A DNA stretch of 35,162 nt, taken from Clostridia bacterium. Lineage in GTDB: Bacteria; Bacillota; Clostridia; TANB77; CAG-508. Both the position numbers and the translations under genes were made by a program. Numbering within the stretch: position 1 is the stretch's first letter; each line of letters opens with the position of its first letter. This document shows positions 7,646-16,103 of the stretch, in pieces. The stretch is taken from contig JAAWKA010000016.1 in the NCBI GenBank assembly GCA_022797145.1, forward strand, positions 1-35,162. Direction: 5' to 3'. The notes below the pieces were generated by a model. That model was not told where the DNA came from and ran no database searches. It saw only the letters and a list, made by a program, of their open reading frames with translations.

Positions 7646-9087
7646 TTAAAAATTAAAATATAAAAATGTACTTTCACCAGCAAATGAAACTATCCCCCAT
7701 ACAAGCAAAATTGGGATTATTATTGCTCTTATAATTGTAGGTTTAAAAGTCTCTAGTTTTTCATTTGTATTTTTCATTGATAATATAGCCACCAAAGCAA
7801 GTATGAAAAAGAAACCTGTATAAAATAATGGATTATCTATTTTAAAAATACCAAATATAGTTTTTAATTCTTCTAATCTAAATTTTGTAGAAATAGTAGG
7901 ATCTATTGGTCCAAATTGAAATGACAAAATTCTTTTTATTAATGTATTTGCTTGTGAAATCGAGTCAGCTCTAAAGTATATCCAAGTTAAATTAATAAAT
8001 GTAAAGTTAATTATCCATGCAAAAGCTGGATGTAATTTCTCAAAAAATTTCTTAAATATTCTTGTTATTATATTATATATACCATGTAATGCTCCCCATA
8101 GTATAAACGTCCAATTAGCCCATGCCAAATTCCACTAAGAAAAAATATAATAAATATATTAGCATATGTTCTAGCTGTTCCTTTTTTACTTCCTCCTAAT
8201 GGAATATATACATATTTTGTAAAAAACCTTGTTAAGGTTATATGCCACTTTTTCCAAAATTCTATAATATTTAAAGATTTATATGGTGAATTAAAGTTCA
8301 TTGGAAGTTTAATATTAAACATTAATCCTATTCCTGTTGCCATATCACAATACCCACTAAAATCAAAATAAATCTGGAATGTATATGCTAACATAACTAA
8401 AATTGCATTTGTTGTATTTAATCCCCCTGCATTTATAAAACCATAATTAACAATTTTCCCAAACATATCTGCAATTAAAACTTTTTTTGCTAGTCCTAAT
8501 GTAAATGCATAAATGCCTTTTGCAAAATTATCAAAATTTAATTTTTTGTTTTGTAAGTCCTCAAATTGTGGTACAATTTCATCATGTGAAACAATAGGTC
8601 CTGCAATAAGTTGTGGAAAAAACGTAACAAATAATGCATAGTCTAATATCTTATAGCTTGGAACTTCTTGTTTATAGCTATCAATAACAAAAGAAACCTG
8701 TTGAAATGTAAAAAAACTTATTCCTAAAGGCAATAATATATGTTTTAATGCAAAATCTGTTTTAAACAATACATTTATATTTTCAATAAAAAAGTCAAAA
8801 TATTTAAAATAAATTAACATTCCTATATTAAAAATTATTCCAATTATTAACAATATCTTTTTATTAAGCTTATCCTTTTGCATTCCTTTATAAATCATAA
8901 AATTGAATATAATACTTGTGATAATAATTGGTAGATATGTAATATTAAAATAAGCATAAAACCATATTGACATGACTAATAGGAATGTTTTAGCAAGTTT
9001 ATATTTTTTAAATTTATTAAATATATAATATCCTATTAATGTAACTGGTAAAAACAATAGAATAAATATGTATGAATTAAATAACAT
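7646..9087 (-). pseudogene. MBOAT O-acyltransferase (AlgI type), frameshifted
   Basis: A multi-pass membrane acyltransferase in two frames. 9087 to about 8120 gives the N-terminal two thirds, including FWKKWHITLTRFFTKYVYIP, LGGSKKG and SGIWHG. The rest (about 8120 to 7646) continues in another frame as ANWTFILWGALHGIYNI. Relatives read SGIWHGANWTF without interruption, and the sequence TGGCATGGGCTAATTGG lacks one base at the G run (8119-8121). Both halves are otherwise well conserved, so this is either a sequencing or assembly error in a homopolymer or a very recent mutation. The break lies directly after the catalytic His of WHG. ATG at 9087 follows AAGGGG. The intact product would be about 480 residues and work with the SGNH protein. 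Confidence 0.85.
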
Positions 9088-9117
9088 CTTATGTGTCCCC
9101 TTAATATATTTTCTGTA

Positions 9118-9147
9118 ATTTTATCATTTCATAATAAATGCTGTCAA
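9118..9147 (-). promoter_or_regulatory. Promoter of the MBOAT-SGNH operon
   Basis: TTGACA (9147-9142), an 18-base spacer and TAAAAT (9123-9118) on the minus strand, about 30 bp ahead of the MBOAT start codon. Confidence 0.6.
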
Positions 9148-9164
9148 CTTTTAGTTTATTTATT

Positions 9165-9214
9165 GTTACCATATTGTGCATAAAATTTGATTTTTTATAC
9201 AATATATGGTAAAC
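9165..9214. repeat. Inverted repeat between divergent genes
   Basis: GTTACCATATTGT (9165-9177) and ACAATATATGGTAAAC (9199-9214) are imperfect inverted copies around a 21-bp centre. They lie between the MBOAT promoter and the (+) gene at 9302. A perfect 12-bp palindrome, CAACAATTGTTG (9272-9283), follows just before that gene's RBS. Either could be an operator. Confidence 0.35.
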
Positions 9215-9301
9215 TCATATTATATAGTATTTATATAGTAACCTTTTAATAAGCATAAAATTTAGACAGAGCAACAATTGTTGTAAAAGGAGGAAATTAA
9301 T

Positions 9302-9784
9302 ATGGAATCTATACATGTTAAAAAAGAAAATATCTTATTTACTACTTTGTCACTAAATTTTTCTAACTTAACCAATGGTTTGTTAGAAACAAATCAAATT
9401 ATTAAAAACATATTAAAAAAATATTCTATTGACGAAAGAAATGTTATTAGTATACATACATTTGGATCTTTCCTTAAATCTAACATTTCAATTGATATTA
9501 CTTATGCAAAAGTCGATTTATCATTTTTATCTTCTGACAGTAGTCCTAATGAACAAATTTACAAACTTTTAACATCTGAACCTTTAAATTTTTCAATAAA
9601 AGATATTGTATGTGACTTTTTATATCCTGATGATAAAAGTACACCAATTTGGAAAGTAGAGATAGTTAATCCTCATTTTTGTTATGATAAAACTTTTTCT
9701 TCTCGTTATAGAGAAATTGAATTATCTAATCAACTGACTCGTCTTTTGCAATTTAATGTAGACATTTATTTTGTAAAAATTTAA
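9302..9784 (+). CDS. Hypothetical protein, 160 residues
   Basis: I do not recognise this protein. ATG at 9302 follows a strong AAAGGAGG, and the gene ends three bases before a good terminator, so it is a real single-gene unit. The product is soluble, with no signal peptide or membrane segment. It appears alpha/beta, with several short segments of alternating hydrophobic residues (for example ISIDITYAKVDLSFL at about 57-71 and WKVEIVNPHF at about 119-128). It has two cysteines and an acidic to neutral composition. It is transcribed away from the MBOAT operon, across a region with inverted repeats. No function is offered. Confidence 0.75.
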   Translation: MESIHVKKENILFTTLSLNFSNLTNGLLETNQIIKNILKKYSIDERNVISIHTFGSFLKSNISIDITYAKVDLSFLSSDSSPNEQIYKLLTSEPLNFSIKDIVCDFLYPDDKSTPIWKVEIVNPHFCYDKTFSSRYREIELSNQLTRLLQFNVDIYFVKI

Positions 9785-9786
9785 AC

Positions 9787-9820
9787 AAAGAGGGCTTCCT
9801 TTCTAGGACGCCCTCTTTTT
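9787..9820 (+). terminator. Terminator of the 160-residue protein gene
   Basis: A 9-bp stem AAAGAGGGC/GCCCTCTTT (9787-9795 with 9810-9818), with an inner TCCT/AGGA helix, followed by a T run. Confidence 0.85.
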
Positions 9821-9865
9821 ATTGCTAGTATTTTTTAATATAATCAATAACTATTTAACTTAATT

Positions 9866-10219
9866 TTATAAATTATCAAGTCCACCTTTTATTTCATATA
9901 TATTTTCATACTCTAACTCCTTCAATATTTTTACTGCCCTATTGCTTCTAGAACCTGTTTGGCAATAAATAATAATAGGAATATCTTTATCTTGTATTAC
10001 ATCCTGTATTTTAGCATTTAATTCATATAGTGGTATACATATTCCTCCTGCTAAATGATACTCCCTATATTCTTGCAAACTCCTAACATCTAATAATACT
10101 GTTTTATTTTCTTTTTTAATAATTTCTTTAGCTTCTAAGTATGTTATACTATTTACATTTCTATAAAAGGATTTTTTAAAAAAATTTTTTATTTTATATT
10201 TTAACTTACTTACCTTCAT
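9866..10219 (-). CDS. Rhodanese-domain protein
   Basis: 117 residues. A basic N-terminal ~25 residues precedes a single rhodanese domain with LLDVRS (42-47), the conserved Leu-Ala-Gly-Gly (57-60) and the active-site loop CQTGSR (Cys86), which would carry a persulfide. Single-domain proteins of this kind move sulfane sulfur. I choose ATG at 10219, preceded by GGGAG at a spacing of 10. A TTG at 10243 in frame has no convincing RBS. The gene lies between two terminators, so it is probably a separate unit. The sulfur acceptor is unknown. Confidence 0.85.
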   Translation of the reverse strand: MKVSKLKYKIKNFFKKSFYRNVNSITYLEAKEIIKKENKTVLLDVRSLQEYREYHLAGGICIPLYELNAKIQDVIQDKDIPIIIYCQTGSRSNRAVKILKELEYENIYEIKGGLDNL

Positions 10220-10291
10220 ATTATATTTTCTCCCATAATTCAATAAATCTTTAGTATCTTACAATTTATTATACAATTTTTCTTAGGTAAG

Positions 10292-10336
10292 ACAAAAACA
10301 AGCCTATAATATATAATATTATAAACTTGTTTTTGT
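10292..10336 (-). terminator. Terminator after the AIM24-family gene
   Basis: 11-bp stem ACAAAAACAAG/CTTGTTTTTGT (10292-10302 with 10326-10336), whose AT-rich interior can pair further (TATAAT/ATTATA). It lies 22 bp beyond the stop of the minus-strand gene. Confidence 0.7.
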
Positions 10337-10357
10337 GTTACCTATTTGTATTATGAT

Positions 10358-11038
10358 TTATCTTGATGATGGCATTGTTGAATATAAAGTTCCTGCAAGC
10401 TTTGATATTGGCATAGATTGTAGCCATACTGTACCTGGTCCTTTTAGAGTTGTTAAAAATAAGCCTTCTCCTCCAAATACTATATTTTTTATTCCCTTTA
10501 CTGTTCTTATATTTAACTCTACTCCTGGTGTCATAGCTGCTACATATCCATTATCTGCCTCTAATATTTCTCCCTCTGCAAGTTCTTTCTTTATTACAGC
10601 TCCGTCTATTTCTAAAAACACTTTTCCAGGTCCTGTTATTTTTTGCATTATAAATCCTTCTCCTCCAAAAAAACCTGCTCCTAATTTTTTTCTAAAGTGC
10701 ATTGACATTTCAACTGATTTTTCTGCACATAAAAAAGCTCTTTTTTGTGCAATTATAGTTTCACCTTCTTTTAAATCCATTTCTAAAATTTCTCCTGGAA
10801 GTGATGAAGCAAATGAAATTTCTGCATTATCTACTTCTGATGTATATGTATTCATAAATATAGATTCTCCTGCAAAGGCTCTACCTATTCCTTTCATAAT
10901 ACCACCATTTGTATTAGTTTCCATTTTTATTCCTTTTGTCATCCAAGACATTCCACCTGTTTCAGTATAAACTGCTTCTCCTTTTAATAATTTGCAAGTT
11001 ACTACTGGCAAATTTCCACCTGTTATTTCTGTTTGCAT
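10358..11038 (-). CDS. AIM24 / TIGR00266 family protein
   Basis: 226 residues with the features of the bacterial AIM24 (DUF124) family. These include an N-terminal GGMSWMTKGIKMET motif (about 28-41), repeated GPGKVFLE and GPGTVWLQ strands, and several Gly-rich turns typical of its double-stranded beta barrel. No signal peptide or membrane segment is visible. The biochemical role of the family in bacteria is poorly defined, and nothing in the neighbourhood narrows it. ATG at 11038 follows GGAGG, with a good promoter upstream. The long opposite-strand open frame over this gene is a shadow. Confidence 0.88.
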   Translation of the reverse strand: MQTEITGGNLPVVTCKLLKGEAVYTETGGMSWMTKGIKMETNTNGGIMKGIGRAFAGESIFMNTYTSEVDNAEISFASSLPGEILEMDLKEGETIIAQKRAFLCAEKSVEMSMHFRKKLGAGFFGGEGFIMQKITGPGKVFLEIDGAVIKKELAEGEILEADNGYVAAMTPGVELNIRTVKGIKNIVFGGEGLFLTTLKGPGTVWLQSMPISKLAGTLYSTMPSSR

Positions 11039-11065
11039 TTTCTTTCCTCCTTTTTATATTTTTTA

Positions 11066-11094
11066 ATTTTATCACATTTTGTCTAATTTTTCAA
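11066..11094 (-). promoter_or_regulatory. Extended -10 promoter of the AIM24-family gene
   Basis: TTGAAA (11094-11089), a 17-base spacer and TGATAAAAT ending at 11066 on the minus strand. Confidence 0.55.
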
Positions 11095-11230
11095 TTTATT
11101 TTACAATTTTATTTCTATTTATTGACTTCAAATCACTTTTTGTTTCATTTGTATTACATAAAGTGTTGTATTGTTACGTTAATATTTCATTTTTGTTTCA
11201 TGTTATGTAACTTTATTTGTTTACTTTTAA

Positions 11231-11310
11231 TTATTCACAAAAATGTGTATAATGTGGATAAGTCTGTGAATAACTATTTTTTAAGTGTTTTTTTATATAC
11301 TTTATTCACA
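11231..11310. promoter_or_regulatory. Cluster of five DnaA-box-like 9-mers
   Basis: Within 80 bp there are five exact matches to TTATNCACA. They are + strand 11231-11239 (TTATTCACA), - strand 11244-11252 (TTATACACA), - strand 11253-11261 (TTATCCACA, the consensus box), - strand 11265-11273 (TTATTCACA) and + strand 11302-11310 (TTATTCACA). Extremely AT-rich DNA follows (11311-11381). The 343-bp gap 11039-11381 holds no gene. Confidence 0.65.
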
Positions 11311-11381
11311 TATAATTTATAATAAAGCACTAATTATTTTTTTTACAATTATTAACAAATTTTATGTATAGTATTTATTAT

Positions 11382-11687
11382 TTATTTTATGAAAAATAAA
11401 TATATTATAACACTTATTTCTATAAACACTATAATTGGAAAACCTATGGTAAATCTAAGTTTTTTAGTTTTATGTCTAAATGTATACATTCCCAATATAC
11501 TTCCTATTCCTCCACCAAGTAAAGTAACTATAAATAATGTTTTTTCTGATATTCTAAAACTTCCATTTTGTGCTTTTTTCTTATCTATAAACATTATAAA
11601 AAATCCTATAATGTTTATTATTATTAAATATATAGTTATATTTTGTTGTGATAATATTTGATTTATCGTTAATACATCTTCAAACAT
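11382..11687 (-). CDS. DUF1294 membrane protein
   Basis: 101 residues, three to four membrane segments, with the DUF1294 hallmark DKKKAQ followed by WRI-like FRISE and LGGGIGSILGMYTFRHKTKK (about 50-75). The family, to which B. subtilis YsdA belongs, has no established function. The start is ATG at 11687 with AGGAG upstream; a longer frame starting inside polC has no reason to be used. The gene follows polC by 14 bp and is the last gene of that operon. Confidence 0.85.
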   Translation of the reverse strand: MFEDVLTINQILSQQNITIYLIIINIIGFFIMFIDKKKAQNGSFRISEKTLFIVTLLGGGIGSILGMYTFRHKTKKLRFTIGFPIIVFIEISVIIYLFFIK

Positions 11688-11701
11688 TTTTTCTCCTTTT
11701 A

Positions 11702-14700
11702 TTAGCCAAATAAACTTATTTGGTTGCTTATACTCATTCCTTCTAAACATCCTGCATTTTGCAACATCTCTATAACTGATTTTCCAACTTTTGAACGTAT
11801 TTTTAGATCATCTATAGACATGAATTTTCCATCTTTTCTTGCTTCTACAATGCTCTCTGCTGCAACTGTTCCAAGTCCTTGTATACTATTTATTGGCGGA
11901 CGTATTCCTTCTTTTTCCATTAAAAATTTTCTTGAATCTGATTTATACAAATCTAATGGTAAAAATTTTAATCCTCTTTCATACATTTCTAAAACAATTT
12001 CTAAATCTTCATACATATCTTTGTCTTTTGCAGTTGCCTGATTTCCTTGTAACTCAATTTCTTTCATTTTATTTTTTACTTTTTCTTTGCCATGACACAT
12101 TATCTCACTGTCAAATGCTTTTGCTCTTATAGAAAAATATGCTGTATAATATGCCTTTGCAACATGTACTTTAAACCAAGCAATTCTAAATGCCATCATT
12201 ACATATGCTGCTGCATGTGCTTTTGGAAACATATATTTTATTTTTTTACAAGAATTTATATACCAATCTGGTACTCCATTTTCTTTCATAAGTTTTTCTT
12301 GTTCCTCTGTTATTCCTTTTCCTTTACGCACAGATTCCATTATTTTAAATGCTGGTTTTGATGGTAATCCCTTTTTCATCAAATATGTCATTATATCATC
12401 TCTTGTACATATAGCCTCATCTAGTTTTATTACCCCTTCTTGTATTAAAGTTTGTGCATTATTTAACCATACATCAGTCCCATGTGATAATCCTGAAATT
12501 CTTAATAATTCTTCAAAAGTTGTAGGTCTTGTATCTAATAGCATCCCTCTAACAAACTTCGTACCAAATTCTGGTATTCCAAAAGAACCTACCTGTGAAT
12601 GTATTTGTTCTGGTGTAACTTTTAAAGCTTTTGTTGAAGAGAATATAGACATAGTTTCTTTATCATCTAATGGGATTTTCTGTGGATCAATCCCTGTTAT
12701 GTCTTGCAACATTCTAATTACTGTAGGATCATCATGTCCTAAAATATCCAACTTTAATAGGTTTTTATCTATGGAATGATAATCGAAATGTGTAGTTATA
12801 ATATCTGAATTTGCGTCATCTGCTGGATGTTGTACTGGGCAGAACTCATAAATCTCTCTTCCTTTTGGAACTACAATTATTCCACCTGGATGCTGACCTG
12901 TTGTTCTTTTTATTCCTGTACATCCTCTTGCAATTCTCACTGCTTCTGCATTATTTATTGGTATATTATGCTCTTCATAATATTTTTTTACATATCCAAA
13001 GGCTGTTTTATCTGCTATTGTTCCTATTGTCCCTGCTTTAAAAGTTGTTCCTTTTCCAAATATCACTTCTGTATATCTATGTGCTTTTGCTTGATAATCC
13101 CCCGAAAAATTTAAATCAATATCTGGTTCTTTATCTCCATCAAAGCCTAAAAAAGTTTCAAATGGAATATCCATTCCATCTTTTTCTAAATCAGTATTAC
13201 AATTAGGACATTTTTTATCAGGTAAATCGAATCCATTTTTATATCCATAGTCTGTAAAATCTGAATATTTACAATTAGGACATCTATAATGAGGCGGTAG
13301 TGAATTTACTTCTGTTATACCTGTCATATTTGCAACAAAAGATGAACCTACAGACCCTCTAGATCCAACTAGATATCCATCTTCATTTGACTTCCAAACT
13401 AATTTTTGAGCTATGATATACATAACTGAAAATCCATTTTTTATAATAGATTGTAGTTCTTTTTCTAATCTTTTTGCTACTATTTCTGGCAACTCTTCTC
13501 CATATAATTCTTTTGCTTTTGACATTGCAATTTCTTCTATTTGCTTTTCACATCCCTCAATATGTGGAGGACATTTTTCAGCAGATATAGGACTTATTGT
13601 TTCACACATATCAGCTATTTTATTTGTATTTGTCACAACTACTTCATATGCTTTATCCATTCCTAAGTATTCAAATTCTTCTATCATTTCATTTGTTGTT
13701 CTTAAATATAGTGGTGCTTGTTTATCTGCGTCTTCATAACCTTGTCCAGCCATTAATATTCTTCTATATATTTCATCTTGTGGATCCATAAAATGAACAT
13801 CTCCTGTAGCAACTACTGGTTTATTTAACTTTTCTCCTATCTGTACTATTTTTTTATTAATGTCTTTTAAAGCTTCTTCATCTGGAAGTGTTCCATTTCT
13901 TATCATAAACATATTATTTTCAAGGGGTTGAATCTCTAAATAATCATAATCTTTTGCAATATTTTCTATCTCTTCATCTGATTTTCCTATAACAATGGCT
14001 CTATATAATTCACCTGCTTCACAAGCACTACCTAAAATTAATCCTTCTGAATATTTTCTATAAAGTGATTTTAATATTCTTGGTTTTTTATAAAAATAGT
14101 CCAAATGCGAAAATGATACTAACTTGTATAAGTTTTTTAACCCCTCATAATTTTTAGCAAGTATAATAGCATGATAAGTTGATAACTTTTTAAAATCTAT
14201 TTGTCCTTCACCCAATTTATCTATATCTTCAATAATTTTTGCTCCTTTTTGTTTCAAGATATCTAACATAACCTTAAATACTTTTACTAATGTTAAAACA
14301 TCATCTAAAGCTCTATGTGCCACTTCTACTTTTATACCTAATTTTTCTGCAATAATTCCTAATTTAAACTTTTTGTAATCTGGAAACAAATCTTTAGCAA
14401 GTCTTAATGTATCAATATATGTATTTTCTAATTTATATCCCAACTTTTCTGCATTATATTTTATAAAACCGACATCAAAGTCTGCATTATGTGCAACTAT
14501 AACACTATCTCCTATAAATTCTAAAAACTTGGGAAGTATTTCTTTTATTGTTTGTGCATCTTTAACCATATCATTTGTAATGTTGGTAATTTTTATAACC
14601 TCTTCTGGTATTAATTTTTCTGGGTTTACAAAACATTCAAACCTATCAATTATTTCTCCATTTTTGTATTTTACTGCTCCTAATTCTGTTATTTTTTCTG

Positions 14701-16036
14701 TTCTAAACGATAAACCAGTGGTTTCTATATCTAAAACACAGTATTCTACTTCTTCTATATTTTGTGATTTCGGAAACGTTACTACAGGTACTTTATCTGG
14801 AACTAAGTAAGCTTCTACACCATATATTATCTTTATTTCTTTATTATCCCTTCCAATTAGTTTATGAGCTTCGGGAAAAGCTTGTACTACTCCATGATCT
14901 GTTATAGCAACTGATTTCCATCCCCACTTCATAGCTCTTTTTATAAGTTCTGTTGCTGAAGTCATTCCATCCATTTGGCTCATTTGTGTATGCATATGTA
15001 ATTCTACTCTTTTTTCTTGTGCAGTATCTAGCCTTGTTTGCTTTTTCTTAGCAGGTACTTGTACTACTACATTTGCAATTATTCCAATCTCTTTTGCAAA
15101 TGGGTCAAATTGTGCTGTTCCTGAAAGCTTTATAGCTTCTGAATTTTTTATTCTTTCTAATATATTTTTTGCCTTATCTGCTTCTACAAAAGCTTTACAA
15201 GTAACTGTACTTGTTGTATCATATACATCAAATAAAATTAGTATCTTACCATTTTTTAATTCCCTTGAATCTGTATTAATAACTTCTCCTTCTATAGCTA
15301 CTTTTCCACTGTCTATTGATAAATCTTCTATCTTTACTAGTGTATCTTTAATATTAGCATTCCTTCCTAATATTAATGGAGTAACTTCTTGTACATCTTC
15401 CAATATTATTTCTTTTTTCAGTTCTTCTTCAACCTGTTTTATAGGTTCTTTATTTATATTTTCTGCTTCTCTTACATATACCTCTTGTTTTGCTTTTTCT
15501 ATTGCAAATTTTTCTGTCATTTTTGATTTTTGTTCTAATATTTTTATTGTTTCTTCTTTTAATTCTTCTATATATTTTACTTTATACTTCTTATTATATA
15601 AATTTTGAAATATATTCTCTAATATATTATCAAAACTTCTTTTGGTTAAAAATTCTGCACCAAAAACTAGAAGTTTTACTGTTAATATATTATCTTTCAA
15701 TTCAATTTTACTATTTTGTAATAATATAGCTGTTAAAGGATATTTATATGTTATATATTCTACAATATCTTTCCAAGTTTCTTCTATATTTATAGTTTCT
15801 ATATTTTTTGTATAATTCATCTTAATTTCTATAATTTCTAATAAAAACTTACTTTTTATGTATTTTTCTAGTTTCAGTATTTCTATTATATTAATGACAC
15901 TTTCAGATAATAAATTCATTTCTAATTTATTTGTTTTTTTAAATATATTTATTTTTTCTATTTTACATTTTTTAATATTATCTTCTGTTTCATAGTCATA
16001 AAATACTTCTCCTATTGTCTTTAGTTCTGTAATCAT
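11702..16036 (-). CDS. polC: DNA polymerase III alpha subunit, PolC type
   Basis: 1444 residues, the usual length for the Gram-positive replicative polymerase. In order: an N-terminal domain (to about 220), an OB fold (about 230-330), the first PHP part with ELHMHTQMS and AITDHG (about 345-385), the inserted 3'-5' exonuclease with VLDIETTGLSF (about 433), the remaining PHP, a zinc-binding site (CPNC ... CPNC, about 935-965), and the polymerase core with PDIDLNFSGDYQ carrying catalytic aspartates, HPGGIIVVPKG, and C-terminal helix-hairpin-helix motifs. ATG at 16036 follows AAAGGAGG. It is downstream of rseP; ispG, often present between them, is absent. Confidence 0.98.
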   Translation of the reverse strand: MITELKTIGEVFYDYETEDNIKKCKIEKINIFKKTNKLEMNLLSESVINIIEILKLEKYIKSKFLLEIIEIKMNYTKNIETINIEETWKDIVEYITYKYPLTAILLQNSKIELKDNILTVKLLVFGAEFLTKRSFDNILENIFQNLYNKKYKVKYIEELKEETIKILEQKSKMTEKFAIEKAKQEVYVREAENINKEPIKQVEEELKKEIILEDVQEVTPLILGRNANIKDTLVKIEDLSIDSGKVAIEGEVINTDSRELKNGKILILFDVYDTTSTVTCKAFVEADKAKNILERIKNSEAIKLSGTAQFDPFAKEIGIIANVVVQVPAKKKQTRLDTAQEKRVELHMHTQMSQMDGMTSATELIKRAMKWGWKSVAITDHGVVQAFPEAHKLIGRDNKEIKIIYGVEAYLVPDKVPVVTFPKSQNIEEVEYCVLDIETTGLSFRTEKITELGAVKYKNGEIIDRFECFVNPEKLIPEEVIKITNITNDMVKDAQTIKEILPKFLEFIGDSVIVAHNADFDVGFIKYNAEKLGYKLENTYIDTLRLAKDLFPDYKKFKLGIIAEKLGIKVEVAHRALDDVLTLVKVFKVMLDILKQKGAKIIEDIDKLGEGQIDFKKLSTYHAIILAKNYEGLKNLYKLVSFSHLDYFYKKPRILKSLYRKYSEGLILGSACEAGELYRAIVIGKSDEEIENIAKDYDYLEIQPLENNMFMIRNGTLPDEEALKDINKKIVQIGEKLNKPVVATGDVHFMDPQDEIYRRILMAGQGYEDADKQAPLYLRTTNEMIEEFEYLGMDKAYEVVVTNTNKIADMCETISPISAEKCPPHIEGCEKQIEEIAMSKAKELYGEELPEIVAKRLEKELQSIIKNGFSVMYIIAQKLVWKSNEDGYLVGSRGSVGSSFVANMTGITEVNSLPPHYRCPNCKYSDFTDYGYKNGFDLPDKKCPNCNTDLEKDGMDIPFETFLGFDGDKEPDIDLNFSGDYQAKAHRYTEVIFGKGTTFKAGTIGTIADKTAFGYVKKYYEEHNIPINNAEAVRIARGCTGIKRTTGQHPGGIIVVPKGREIYEFCPVQHPADDANSDIITTHFDYHSIDKNLLKLDILGHDDPTVIRMLQDITGIDPQKIPLDDKETMSIFSSTKALKVTPEQIHSQVGSFGIPEFGTKFVRGMLLDTRPTTFEELLRISGLSHGTDVWLNNAQTLIQEGVIKLDEAICTRDDIMTYLMKKGLPSKPAFKIMESVRKGKGITEEQEKLMKENGVPDWYINSCKKIKYMFPKAHAAAYVMMAFRIAWFKVHVAKAYYTAYFSIRAKAFDSEIMCHGKEKVKNKMKEIELQGNQATAKDKDMYEDLEIVLEMYERGLKFLPLDLYKSDSRKFLMEKEGIRPPINSIQGLGTVAAESIVEARKDGKFMSIDDLKIRSKVGKSVIEMLQNAGCLEGMSISNQISLFG

Positions 16037-16103
16037 AAAAGCCTCCTTTGTGATTGATTATTTATATATAAAGATTAAAATACAAAAAATAAAACTATAT
16101 TGG

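Noticed and set aside
8115..8130. Programmed frameshift in the MBOAT gene
   Set aside because: No slippery heptamer, no stimulatory Shine-Dalgarno at the right distance and no obvious pseudoknot; an error or mutation is simpler.
10335..10970. Long plus-strand open frame of 211 codons opposite the AIM24-family gene
   Set aside because: No RBS or family resemblance; it mirrors a well-recognised minus-strand gene, as do the other long antisense frames (2674-3156, 17062-17841, 27367-27849).
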